In this document: in pieces, positions 47,565-58,402 of the stretch | How positions within the stretch are numbered: the stretch's first letter is position 1 | Layout of the letters: each line of letters opens with the position of its first letter | DNA from: Manis javanica | Taxonomy: Eukaryota > Chordata > Mammalia > Pholidota > Manidae | Assembly (NCBI RefSeq): GCF_040802235.1 | Contig: NC_133169.1 | Span: 46,197,034 to 46,261,033, forward strand | Reading direction: 5' to 3' | DNA length: 64,000 nt | Notes under the pieces: model-generated | What the model saw: the letters and a program-made list of their open reading frames with translations, nothing else | Told to the model about the DNA's origin: nothing | Databases searched by the model: none | Position numbers and translations under genes: made by a program

Positions 47565-49367
47565 CATAAATGGGTGAATTTTGTCAAAGGCATTTTCTGC
47601 ATCTGTTGAAATTATTATATGATTTTCAACCTTCATTTTATCAAGCCATCCCTGAAATAAATCTCCCTTTGTTAGGGTGCATGATCTTTTCCATGTTTGT
47701 TCATTTTGCTAATACTTTCTTGAGGATTTATTGCATCTGTGCTCATTAGGGTTATTAGCCTATGGTTGTCTATTTCTATGGTGTATTGTCTGGTTTTGGT
47801 ATGAGGGTGATGTTGATCTCATAAAATGAATTTGGAAGCATTCTCTCCTCATGTTTTTTGGAAGAATATGAGAGGGAAAGGTATTAACTCTTCATTGTTT
47901 GGTAGAATTTTCCCGCAAAGTCGTCGGCCTTTGATTTTGTTGGGAGTTTTCTTATTACTGATCCAGAATTTCCTTCTAGCAATTTTTCTATTTCTTCATG
48001 AATTCAGTCTGAGAGGTTGTATGTTTCTAGGGATTTTTCCATTTCTTCAAGGTTGTCCAACTTGTTGGCTATAATTGTTTGTGGCTGTTTCTCACAATCC
48101 TTTTGAGTTTCTGTGGTTATCAGTTATGATGTCTTCTCTTATTTTTATAAGTCCTCTTTTCTCAGTGAGTCTACCTAAAGGCTTATCGGTTTTGTTTATC
48201 TTTTCAAAGAACCTGCTCTTGTTTCAATGACCTTTTCTATTGCTTTTTTGTTTTTATTTCATTTATTTCTGCACTTTATTATTTCCTTCCTTCTACTGAC
48301 TCTGGGCTTTGTTTTCCTTTTACTAGTTCCTTTAGGGTACAGGGTTAGATTGCTTATTGGAGATCTTTCTTGGTTTTTTTTTTTTTTTGAGGTATTTCTA
48401 TAAACTTCCTTCTTAGAACTGATTTTCTGTATCCCAATCATTTCGTTTCTATTTTCATTAGTCTCCAGGTATTTTTTTTAATTTTCTCTTTATTTGCTGA
48501 ATCTTTCATTAGGCGTGTGTGGTTTAGTCTCCACATGTTTGTGTTTCCTCTAGTTTTCTTCTGTAACTTATTTGGAGTTTTATTCTGTTGTGGTTGGAAA
48601 AGATTATATGATTTTGGTCTTCTTAAATATTCTTAAATTTATGAAGACCTATTTTGTGGCCAAACATGTGGTCTATCATTATGAAAGTCCCATGTGCATT
48701 TGAAAAGAATATGTGTTCTGCTGTTGGAAGGACTGCACTCTGTGTATCTTCTGTTAAGTCCATCTGATTCTGTCATTTAGAGCCAATGTTTCCTTATTGA
48801 TTTTCAATCTAGGTGATCTGTCCATTGACATGAGATATTAAAATCCCCTACTATTATTGTATTGCTGTCAGTTTCTCCCTATATGCCTGTTAACTGTCAC
48901 TTTATATATTTGGGTGCTCCTACATTAGGTGCATAAATATTTTTAAATGTAATACTTTCTTTTTGGATTGATCCCCTTATTATGTAATGCCCTTGTCTTT
49001 TTTACAGTCTTTGGTTTAAAGTCTATTTTGTCTGATATAATTACTGCTACCCCATCATCCTATTCATTTCCATTTGCATGGAATAACTTTTTCCATAACT
49101 TCACTTTGGATTTCTGTGTATCTCTAGATATGAAGTGAATCTTTTGTAGATAGATGGATGTTGTTTTTATCCATTCAGCCATCTTAATGTGTTTTGATTG
49201 GGGCATTTATGCCATTTACATTTACCATAATCATTGATAGGTATGCGCTTAACTGCAGTTTTGTTGATTGTTTTCTGATTGGTTTGATAGTTCTTCTCTG
49301 TTCCTTTCTTCTCTTGCTCTTTTGTGGTTTGGTGTTTTTCTTTAATATTCTGGCTGGATTCCTTTTG
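47565..49367 (-). mobile_element. Antisense L1 ORF2 N-terminal half
   Basis: Runs from the reverse transcriptase ('catctgttgaaattattata' near 47601) through 'ttatcttttcaaagaacctg' to the endonuclease region and its start ('gccatcttaatgtgttttga' near 49178). The 3' part of the element is missing. The far right is interrupted by LTR 2 at 49372. Confidence 0.88.
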
Positions 49368-49371
49368 TGAC

Positions 49372-49962
49372 TGGGCAGTGTGCATTAGTGGATCTCCTGG
49401 GTTCTTGTCTTGAAGGAAAGAATTCAGTTTAGAGACCCAATAGACAGTTAAAGCTGCAGGGTGTTTTTATTTAGCGCAGCAAAAGACAGTACACTCCTGA
49501 GAAAAGAGAAGCAGGCTGACCCCAAGGGTGGGTAGCCACTCATTGGGCTTTTCATTGTGTCTTTTATGGGGTTTATTTGGTTTCCTCCCTCCCATTTTTT
49601 CATTCTCACACTGTCTTTCCGATGTCTTGTTTCCTCCTCTTCAGCCTCTTTGTACAAGTTTGTGTTTGTCATTTTTTCCCAGAACATCCAAGAGAGATGC
49701 ATGGTGGGGTCAAAACTTTAATGTAAATGATACAATAATGATACGGTGGCTTCAGGGTCATTAACAACAAGGTCTTTCATAAGTGCATATGCTCTAAAAT
49801 CAGGAAGGTCCCAGTGACCGTGTCTTCTGTTTATCAGTTTGTGCTGAACCACTGAACGGGTTGGTCTGAAGGAGACAGGCGGTCTCTGACCAGAGACTGG
49901 GTGGGCGGCTGCCTTCCTCTCTCCTCTCCTGCTCCTGTCTCTCTAACTGCTTACTCTTAACA
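49372..49962 (-). mobile_element. Class I ERV-type LTR 2 (solo, minus strand)
   Basis: On the minus strand it begins TGTTAAGAG and ends CTGCCCA, so TG...CA. A CATAAAA promoter-like box is complementary to about 49562-49568, and AATAAA is complementary to 49466-49471. The word TGAC lies at 49368-49371 and again at 49964-49967, a possible 4-bp target duplication offset by one base. L1-like text resumes just to the right, so the LTR inserted into the antisense L1. Confidence 0.75.
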
Positions 49963-49963
49963 T

Positions 49964-50035
49964 TGACATTTATTTTTTGTGTTATCTTTTATGTGTTTCT
50001 GGTTTGTGGTTAGTATGAGATTCATATATGCCAAG

Positions 50036-50040
<5 letters not shown>
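49964..50040 (-). mobile_element. Antisense L1 remnant right of LTR 2
   Basis: 'tttctggtttgtggttagta' followed by 'tgagattcatatatg' continues the antisense L1 text interrupted at 49371. Confidence 0.65.

Positions 50041-50074
<34 letters not shown>
50039..50074. repeat. (TG)n microsatellite
   Basis: About 17 uninterrupted TG units. Length polymorphism is likely. Confidence 0.97.
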
Positions 50075-50075
<1 letters not shown>

Positions 50076-50900
50076 TCTTCTCAAAGGGAAGAATTCCAGA
50101 TACAGAGTTAAAGCCACAGGAGTTTTTAATCTAGCACATGTATGGAAGACACTCTACTTTCAGTTGCCTGAGAGAATCCCACCAGGCCCCGGCTCCTCCA
50201 ACAGACTATTTGAGGTTACCCAATGAATCTCCATCTCATACAGTCTGGACGTATTTCAAACTGCTGGTTTTGCACTGTTCCAAGGGTGAATGAGTTTATG
50301 TGTGAACCCTTGAAAATCAGAATCTCAATTTCCTATATAGCCTTTTGAGTCTCCTTGAAATAAGTCCCATTGGTTTTCAAAGCAGATGTTTTGGGGGGTC
50401 ATCTTTCCAGTACAGGTCCCAAAGTTTGGGTACCTGATGTGGGGCACACACCCCTTGCTCCGTGGAGAGCTCCGCATGTGTGGGCTCCCTCCTCACTGTG
50501 GGTCACTGTCCTGGAAGGAGGGCTGTTGGCAAGACTGTCTCTGCCTCTCCTTCCATCTCAGTGTGGCCCTTTCATCATCTGTTCAGAGGAGCTTACCAGT
50601 CTTCTTTTCTATTACCTCCCTAAGTTTATACTCCTCTCATTTTTTCAGTTCCATAACACTTATTTTTGGTGTTCCTGGAATGGGCCAGCCATGCTCTTGG
50701 GATACTTGGCTCTTCTCTCTCTTGGTACAAGTTTTCATCTCAGATGTCGGGATTCCAGATTGTCTAGGTTCCTTCAGGTCTTTTCCTGCAAAGTCACAGT
50801 GAAACCTTCCCTGGCTACCCAATCTACAATTTCAGCCTACTTCCAAAATGTCATATCCCCTCTTTTTTCTTCTTAGCTTCTAACACTATCTTTACACTAT
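50076..50900 (-). mobile_element. ERV-type LTR 3 or LTR-proximal sequence (minus strand)
   Basis: On the minus strand CCAAT (complement of 50369-50373) and a TATATAGG box (about 50333-50340) precede an ATTAAA polyadenylation-like signal near 50130. The final U5-like part ('ggctttaactctg...gaattcttcc') resembles that of LTR 2, so they may be the same family. The 168- and 138-codon plus-strand frames here show no protein family motif. Confidence 0.5.
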
Positions 50901-53600
50901 TTCCTTTCTTTACCTTGATCATGTCTTTCCCCCAAAAAGGAAAATTTGTGTCTTTACTACTATATCTCTAGGAGTTCATTGAATAGCATTAAACAAATGA
51001 ATAAAGGGATTATAGATTTTTTCAACTTTATTTTCCAGCTATTGTATTTAAATATTGTTTCCCATTCGATTTTGAACTTTTCAGTAATTTATTTTCCACA
51101 ATCTGATGTTCTTATAGCCTTCTATACCACTTAATTATACTGATGTGTTACTTTCCCTATTTTCTTGAAGCTAGTAAATCATTTAACATTTTTCATCTGA
51201 TCATTGCTTTGACCTAATCACCAACTTCATTTACTCTAGTCTTTATACTTTTTCAGAAAGATCCATGGAACATTAAAATAGCCCATTGGAATTTTGGGCA
51301 TGGTTGTAGCTTATGGATTTGCTGGTCTTCATTGTAGGTATTAGGTCTGGGCCTTATTTTTATTGTCAAATACCAACTCTCAATGTCTTAAGGTTTTTCT
51401 TTGGAGCTGGTGAGATTCCCTGGAGAAGAATTATCCACTGTAGTACTTAAAAGGCGTAACTTTAGCTGCTGGTATTCTCAGGCCAAGTAGAAGGAAGGAC
51501 ATTGTATCTCACCCTTTAATAGGAAGAATTTCCTTTAATCTCTTTCAGTCTGGTTTCCACGGCCTCACTGGTGTCCATGTGTTTCCCAGTTCTACATCTC
51601 TTTTGTTAAATCTCTCCAAGAGGAAAATTCTGATTTTCTTCTAAGGAGGGAGAAAATTGATTTTTTATCCACAGGATAGGACAGAGGATCTGTAGCCCAG
51701 TTTCAGGGGGGCTGTTCTTCCAAAGTCCTTAATTTTTCTCTGATTCTTCATTGTTTGCTCTCTATTTCTTCCCTGGCCAGTCTAGAGTTTGGTTAAGTCA
51801 TATAATATCATATAATACTAGTATATCCATCTTCCAAATTTTATATTTAATTTCTGTAATCACCTTTCCTATTCTCTGTGCTTTTTGGCTTATGCATTTT
51901 TGTTTCTTAAATCTCTTTACTGCAATTTAAGGAGGGAGCAGAGAAAAACACATTTCAGTTACTTCATTTAAAATAGTAAAATTATTTAAACAGTTTTGGT
52001 TTTGCATATGTCATGAACAATTTGTAGTATACTTTAGACCTAATAATTTCCAGTTAAATTCAGAGCAATAGAATTTGGGCCATTCAGTTTCTTGTATTCC
52101 TTTATTTATAAGAAAGTAGAGTTAACACAATAGAGTAGAAAAAAGAAAGCAGCGTGACTTAGGATCTATAAAGGCCAGGATCTAAGCTGTGAAAGTGCAT
52201 TTACTCTGTCTCTATGCAGTTCTTCACGGTTCTGGGTCTCCATGTCCTTCCTCCTGAACTGGTTTAGGTATAGAGAAGTGGTTCCTAAGATCATTCTTAA
52301 ATAGGTATTTTATTTTTTATTAATATAAATAGGATTCCATTGGTTTGTGTATTTTAGCATAGATTCCATGGGATGACTCCCCAAATATGTAAGTTGATTA
52401 TATTGTGCTACCACTTTATTGAGATTTCTGACTCCATTTTTTTATTACACGTCTTATGACGGAGTTATGACAATTTGCCTCCCTACAGCAATACTGAAAG
52501 AATTTAATCAGACTCAGCTAAGTTTTGCTGTGCTCACAGGCCCTATTGAAGTTCTTATTTGTCAGATAAATATGGAAATCATTAAAGCAGGATAATTACC
52601 TGGAGATCATTGACCCAACTTTCTCCTATCACAGATGAGGAAACTTAAGACTGTATAGTGATAAGGATTGCTCAAGATCAGTGAGATTTAATTCCATCTC
52701 AAGATTTAGTTCCATCTACTGACAAGACCCTGAACTGAATCATTCCAAATCATGACCGGATCAGAATTCTGTCACTGTTGTAGTCACTTTATCATACTAT
52801 GTTTTTGTTCCTTTTCATTGCACACAGTGATTTTAAATAGGTGTCACTGATGTCCACCTTTTAAATTGGTAAAGTAGCCTCAGCTTATTAATTCTTGTAA
52901 ACACTTTGTTTTTCCATTACTGAGTTCGAATTCAGTACATTAGTCCTGAGCATCTCGTTATTTCACTCCCAGAATGTAGTAAAAGGGAGCTATCAAAAAT
53001 GACAAAATGTCATCATCAGAAATTCCAGATGATGACAGATAGCTGAAGAAATGAGAATTCTTATTGAAACATTAAACCTGTCCCCTTTAGATTTATCCAA
53101 TTAGTTCAATTAGAACTGCAATAAAGAAATAACATTTTAGCATTTTTATTCTCCAAACTTTATTAATTGCCAGTTTGATGTAGTGTAAAATGATGTCTTT
53201 ACTTTAAGACTTTGTTTTATTAAGAACAAAAGGTGTCTTCTTCAGGAGTCAGTATTTTCAATAATATAACAGCTATAGTGGTTAGGGGTTGGGAGGGAGG
53301 TATTCAGTTTTATTTAAAATTAAATTTGTGATGTAATTTACCAGAGTGTAGCTCTTCTCTGTAGATAGTAATGCTCATCTGGGAGATTTCTTTCTTGCAT
53401 GTTTTTAAGGAATTTGTGAATTCCATCAGGAATGGCACTAAAAATGTTAGATTAGGAATTAATATGCACCAGTAAACTTACTTAATTCCATTAAATATCT
53501 GAGGTGTACCTAATTAGATTCTGCATGGTGGTTAAGAAGCCTACACATTTAGAAAGCTTTTACATCAAAATTCTTAAATTCCTAAATATAAACTTCCATT
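50901..53600. other. Intergenic DNA, possible ERV remnant
   Basis: No gene was recognised in 2.7 kb. The stretch 51280-51790 has a different, more mixed composition and may be a decayed repeat or ERV leader region. I see no gag, pol or env motif. Confidence 0.45.
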
Positions 53601-53639
53601 TTTGGCCACAGGAACAGTTCTGTTGATTTTGCTCTTCAA

Positions 53640-54270
53640 AGTTGGGGGGGTAAAGGCCTCCCCCACCTGGCCTCACAGGAGGCAGGGGAATTTTTTTGCC
53701 TGTCGGGTCTGCCCCAGAGGCAGCCCGGCTGGGGGGTGGGGGTGGGCGCCACCGCCGCTACTGTGCAGGGGCCATCCCGGCCGCAGGTGCGTTGCGCGGA
53801 CCCTGGCTGCCCTGCCGCGCGGCCTCCCGGGCGGAGGGCCACGAGGTCCAGAGAGGCAGAGGGCGGGGATGGCGGCCGAGGGCTCGGAGGCCGAGGAGGA
53901 CAGGTCGGAGGGCCCCGCGGCTGTCGCTGGCGGAACCCGAGCGCGACCTCCGGTACACGACAGTCCGCAGGCCGCGGCCGGGCGCTGGGAGGAGGAGCGC
54001 GGGCGTCCGCGGCGCCACCCGCCTGCCCTGAGCCTGCGCCGCGCCCCGGGCCGGCCCCCCAGCGACAGCCGCCTCTGGCCCAGCGTCGGGTAGCCCGGCC
54101 CTGGGCGCGTGCCGGGCAGCGGCCGCGCCGGAGGAGCCGAGCCGCCCGGCCTCCCCGCGCGCCCCCGCTGACAGACAGACCCCGCCCCCCGCGGAGCGCT
54201 GGCTCCCTGCCCGGCCTATCCCGTTCCAGCCTTGCTGCCCAGGCCCGGCCTCTGTGGCGCCCTTGCAGGG
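53640..54270. promoter_or_regulatory. CpG island 3
   Basis: About 630 bases of dense CpG DNA. It contains an ATG in good context at 53868 (GGGATGGCGGCC, also YY1-like). A strong donor word CCGCAG|GTGCGT lies near 53787 and another candidate GCCA|GTGAGT near 54454. It looks like a housekeeping-type promoter with a first exon, about 4 kb upstream of the exon set starting at 58333. The frames of 163-217 codons on both strands are GC artefacts unless a transcript shows otherwise. Confidence 0.75.
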
Positions 54271-54675
54271 CTCCGCTGTCAGAGCCCATTTTCAGAAAGC
54301 ATCAGGACACATCTGCTGTGGTTGTACGCTTTGTTTTTTTACTAAAAGATTTGCTGATTTAATCTGTCGCTTCTCTAACCAAAGTTGTGGCCAGATGACA
54401 AATCTGTTTGAAAAGCTTGGGTCCTTTCTCTTTAGGCAAGTGTTTGCCGCCAGTGAGTAACGCGCTCCACTCTGAGGGTCCCGCAGGAGGTCCTGACACA
54501 TATTTTAAGCCCTGAACCTGAGCTCAAGGGTTCCCCAAATTATCCCGACTCTCAGCCGACCGCTCTGAAGGGAACAACAATCAGATGAGGCAGCTCTTGA
54601 GTGTTTACAGAAAGTGTAAGTGTCACTTTCTGAGAACCGGCTGGTCTCCACAGGCGGGGCCCGGCCTGTGCTCTG

Positions 54676-54695
54676 TAGCGCCACCTTCTGGCCCG
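54676..54695 (-). promoter_or_regulatory. CTCF-like site
   Basis: On the minus strand GGCCAGAAGGTGGCGCTACA agrees with the CTCF core CCASYAGRKGGCRS at all but one position. It lies 400 bases past CpG island 3, a common place for an insulator or loop anchor. Confidence 0.65.
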
Positions 54696-54699
54696 TGGC

Positions 54700-56135
54700 A
54701 TCCTCACTGCCTTCCACCTGCATAGTCCCCCTTCATTCGCCTTTTGAGTGCTGGCGCCCCAGTGCTGGGGAGAGCAGTGACAGTTGACCTTTCAAAGCCT
54801 ATCCTGTATAGACCGTATGTATGGGCTCTATAGGCACAGTTCTTTCAAGCCCTACTTTTTAAAATTCTAATATTGGTAAATCTAGGAATTGCATACCTGT
54901 AAGTTTAAAACTCCAGCATTGCAGAAGGGGGCGTGTCTTCCTCCCTGAGTTCCTGGCTTCCCCTTCACAGACAACCAAGATTCCAGGCTCTTGTATATCA
55001 TCCTGGTTACTGGCTGTGCGTGTGCAACCACATGTGTATATACTCTCCACTTGGTTTACACAAGCTGTGGGAACACTGAGCAAAAGCACAGAGATGACAA
55101 ACATGGTGCACAGGGAATTAGTGTAATGCAGTTGGGTCAATCAATTCCCACTCCCATCTCCACCCTCAGGTGCTTATTGTCAATATTGTACTGTATTTTG
55201 GCATGAAGCAATACATTTGTGTTTTGTTTCTGTTTCTTTTCCATGGCATTTCCATTCATGTTTTGAGTTGGTTCTATGGCAGAGTTAAGTGACTTTTTCA
55301 GGAGTGACTCTTGTAATATTTTTCTTTAGTGCACATTTGACAATTTCTACCAGTTGCTTTTACACTTTAAAACAACTTGTCTGCAGATCATACTGCAGTA
55401 TTACACCTTCTTTTTCTCAGCATCTGCAGATACTCTACTATTTCTCTACTATTTTCAAGCAATGTATGTTGCTTTATGGAAGATTAAAGCCAGCTTGATA
55501 TTTAGCACTTGCCATGACTTGCTTTTCCTCTTAGGATACCTGAAGAATTTTGTTTGTTTTATCCTTTAAGGAAAAAAAAATAACTGCAATTTAGGAATTT
55601 GTGGTTTCAGGTCTTCATTGCAAGGGGTGTTTTACTGTGGCATATCTTGCATAATTGTCTGGTTTGTTGGTTGACCTTTTTATTGTTACGTTACATCATT
55701 TCACCTTTCTTTTTTTATCTGTCTTCTCATTGTGTATTTGTCCTTCCCTTTATAACTGCTCTCAAGTAGATACGTCAGTTTTTCAGTTGGAAAATTTATT
55801 CTGTTATTCTGTTTCTTTCTGGTCTTAAGTTGTTTATTTATCCTGTTTTGACATTGTTTAGCATTTGCTTTGGCTTGTCATCTTGTCTTGACACCCTTGT
55901 TGTACTGAAGCCGGTTGCCATTTTTATGGCATGAAGAATGCTAATGTACTTCTTTGTCTATTCCTTGGGTTACGTTTTTCAAACAGGTTTTTTTTTTCTT
56001 TATTTCATTCAACTTTGTTTTCCTCAGTATGTTTACCTAGTTGCTATGCTCTCTTTTTTTCCTATTGCTCTTGTTTAATTAGGGATTTCCATTCTCACTC
56101 AGCCTACTATATTTTACTGCTGGTGAATTTACTCT
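54700..56135. other. Spacer
   Basis: AT-rich sequence beyond about 54850 with no recognised gene. Confidence 0.5.
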
Positions 56136-56139
56136 GACA

Positions 56140-56665
56140 CTCTGCTTGTCTTGGTGTGGGAACCGAGAAAAAAATCTCTCTCCACTCACCCCCTTGGAAA
56201 AGAAGTCAATGTCAACCTCCTCATCCCTGGAACCTGTGAATATGTTTATGCAAGTGTCAAAAGAGGCTTTTTAGGTGGGATTTATTACAAGGTTTTGAAA
56301 AGGGCAGATTATCCTGGATTGCCTGTGTGGGGATGATGTAATCACAAGAGTCCTTATGGAAGAAGGTAGGGGAGAGAGAGAGAGAGAGTGGCCATGTGAC
56401 AGTGGAAGTGGATGTTGTAGTGATGTATTCTAAAAATGAAGGAAATGAAGGTGCGCCAGCAATGTAGGCAGCCTCTAGAACCTGGAAAAGGGAACACAGT
56501 CACCCCTACAGCCTCCAGGTGGGACCAGTTCTGCTAACATCTTGATTTTAGGCAGTAAGACCCATAATGGAATTATGATCTCCAGAACTGCAAGATAAGA
56601 AATTTGTATTTTAAGCTCCTTACACAGTGGTAATCTGCTATAACAGCAATAGGAAGCTCATACTA
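56140..56665 (+). mobile_element. MLT1-type LTR (ERVL-MaLR)
   Basis: Recognised from 'gattatcctggattgcctg', 'atcacaagagtccttatgga', 'ggcagcctctagaacctgga', 'catcttgattttaggcagt', 'gatctccagaactgcaagat' and the terminal 'gtggtaatctgctataacag'. This is the internal order of an MLT1 LTR. It contains a short (GA)n run at about 56371-56388. It is an old, non-coding solo LTR. Confidence 0.88.
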
Positions 56666-56919
56666 TAGGGCATGTTTAGAATAATTCTTTCTCTTAGTTC
56701 TAGACCTAATCTGAACCATTTTATTTTTGAGAAAGATTTTTTCCGTCTTTGGTTAATTATTGACTACTAACTTAAGAATGCTCCTTAGTCACTAGCTTAT
56801 GGTTATTTCATTGATTTATATTTTCTTTTTGTTCCTGATCTCCAATTCCTTCTTGATGCCCTGCCCTATAGGCATATAGTATACTAGGCATGGCTTTTAT
56901 TCTTGGAAATGTATTCTGT

Positions 56920-57245
56920 TGTATTTATCAACCATATGTGGCTTATCCATTCTTTCTGAGTTCGAAACTAAAATGCCACTTCCATTCCATTATAAATAAT
57001 GCTGTGAATATCACCCTTGTAAAGATCATGTTGTAGAATGAGATTATAGGCTCATAGGTTATATGCATATTTAATTTCATTAAATATTGGCTAATTGTTC
57101 TCCAACACAGCTACATAGGTGGATACTTCTTCATTTTATATCATGAAGGTTCCTTTTTTAATCCATATCCTTACAATTATTTGTATAGGTTGATCTAATT
57201 TTTACCAATATGGTATGTGTAAAATAGTTTCTAATTTTTGGTTTG
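56920..57245 (-). mobile_element. Old antisense L1 3' part
   Basis: 'ccattataaataatgctgtg' at about 56988 and the following words are the reverse complement of the ORF2 C-terminal region. It is strongly diverged. Confidence 0.7.
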
Positions 57246-58150
57246 GGTTTTTCCAATAGCTGACAAGGCTGAGACTGTCTTGGGAAATGTGCCTACCGTT
57301 TAGTGGCTGCAAGAGTCCGAGCCCATGTGCGTGGAACAGCGTGAGGCAGGACCTGCTTGAGGTAAAGAAGGCTGAAGCTGACTGGATCACTGCCTGGCTC
57401 TAGAGCAACTGCTCAGTTTGAAGGAAATACATATTGCCCCTCAGGGAGCAGTCAGTGGGAAGTTGGAAGTAGAATGGAGCTAACTAGAGTTCAAACCCTG
57501 TGCAGATGCCATGGGTCTCCAGGAGACTGGGGCCTAGAACAGAAGCTGGCGAATGAAGCCTTCATGCTTGACAAGCACAGGATTCACGATGAGGGCCATG
57601 GATGTAAAGCCAGGGTCTTCCTATTTCCCTGAAGGCTCTGGGGAAGTGATGGGGAAGAGAGTTTCAAAAGAGACAATGGGTTGTTGAAATACATGAGCCT
57701 GTTCCCTATAGTGGGGAGAATTCAATAAATGCTGGAGCTGTGTGGAATCACAAGGTGTTCGCAAACCCACTATACACATATACCCCACATATAACTTTTA
57801 TGTGTACATGTTATATGGTACTGCTAAGATATGACAGTTACCATGTTATATGGGGCAGGAAGGTTCTAAGCCTGGTTCACGTAATGCCTTATTCTCACCC
57901 TTGGGGAAATTTAGCAATGTGGTTACCCTAGATACATAAAGTAATGATCTTTTGTTTAATCCACATCATTGGTTCCCACGTTTTGATATGAAGTGTAAGA
58001 TAAAAATTCAAGTTGATAAGAGTTTGTGTTGGGTAAAAGGCCCCCACCCCCCCCATCAGTGGTTTGCTCTGATGCCTGTGTCAGAATGCTCCGGATCCCT
58101 GTCTCACATCATAATGGCCCTCCTGGTGTACTTAAGCACCGGCCAGGCCA
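57246..58150. other. DNA upstream of the candidate gene
   Basis: No protein was recognised. A TACTTAAG word at about 58128-58135 could act as a weak TATA-like element for transcription toward the exon at 58333. That is inference only. Confidence 0.35.
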
Positions 58151-58156
58151 GTGAGT

Positions 58157-58248
58157 GACTGAGTGCGGAGAGAGCTTCTCTAGTTGCTTGTTGTTCTTGG
58201 ATAGTGAGTGCGGAGAGAGCCTTTCCAGTGGCTTGTTGTTGGATATAC
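58157..58248 (+). repeat. 45-bp tandem duplication before exon A
   Basis: GAGTGCGGAGAGAGC at 58161 recurs at 58206, and the following 'ttgcttgttgtt' also recurs, giving two imperfect 45-bp copies. A GTGAGT donor-like word precedes or overlaps the start of each copy. It would lie in the 5' UTR or promoter of the candidate gene. Confidence 0.85.
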
Positions 58249-58332
58249 TGGCTTGTTTCTTTGCTGCCATCACTTGAACCTCTGGCAGCAGAGTTCCAGG
58301 GAGGAAGGCACACTTCTTTGAAGTGCTGAGCC

Positions 58333-58402
58333 ATGAAGCGTAAACGGAAAAGGAAACATCTTGAAACCACACGTTCCCTCAAAGCTGCCAGGATGTCCGG
58401 AG
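58333..58402 (+). CDS. Candidate gene, exon A (start)
   Basis: ATG in good context (GAGCCATGA) followed by a strongly basic stretch with KRKRKRK, ending in MSGG at a phase-1 donor. The GTGTGT donor is the weakest of the four. Without splicing the frame would run on to 58542, so reading through is the alternative. Confidence 0.55.

Noticed and set aside
50370..50876. 168- and 138-codon plus-strand frames
   Set aside because: They lie antisense to LTR-like promoter and polyadenylation signals and have no motif.
53602..54362. 163-217 codon frames on both strands in CpG island 3
   Set aside because: Same GC artefact. The frame beginning MAAEGSEAEEDR at 53868 is possible as a first exon but has no family match and no unambiguous link to downstream exons.
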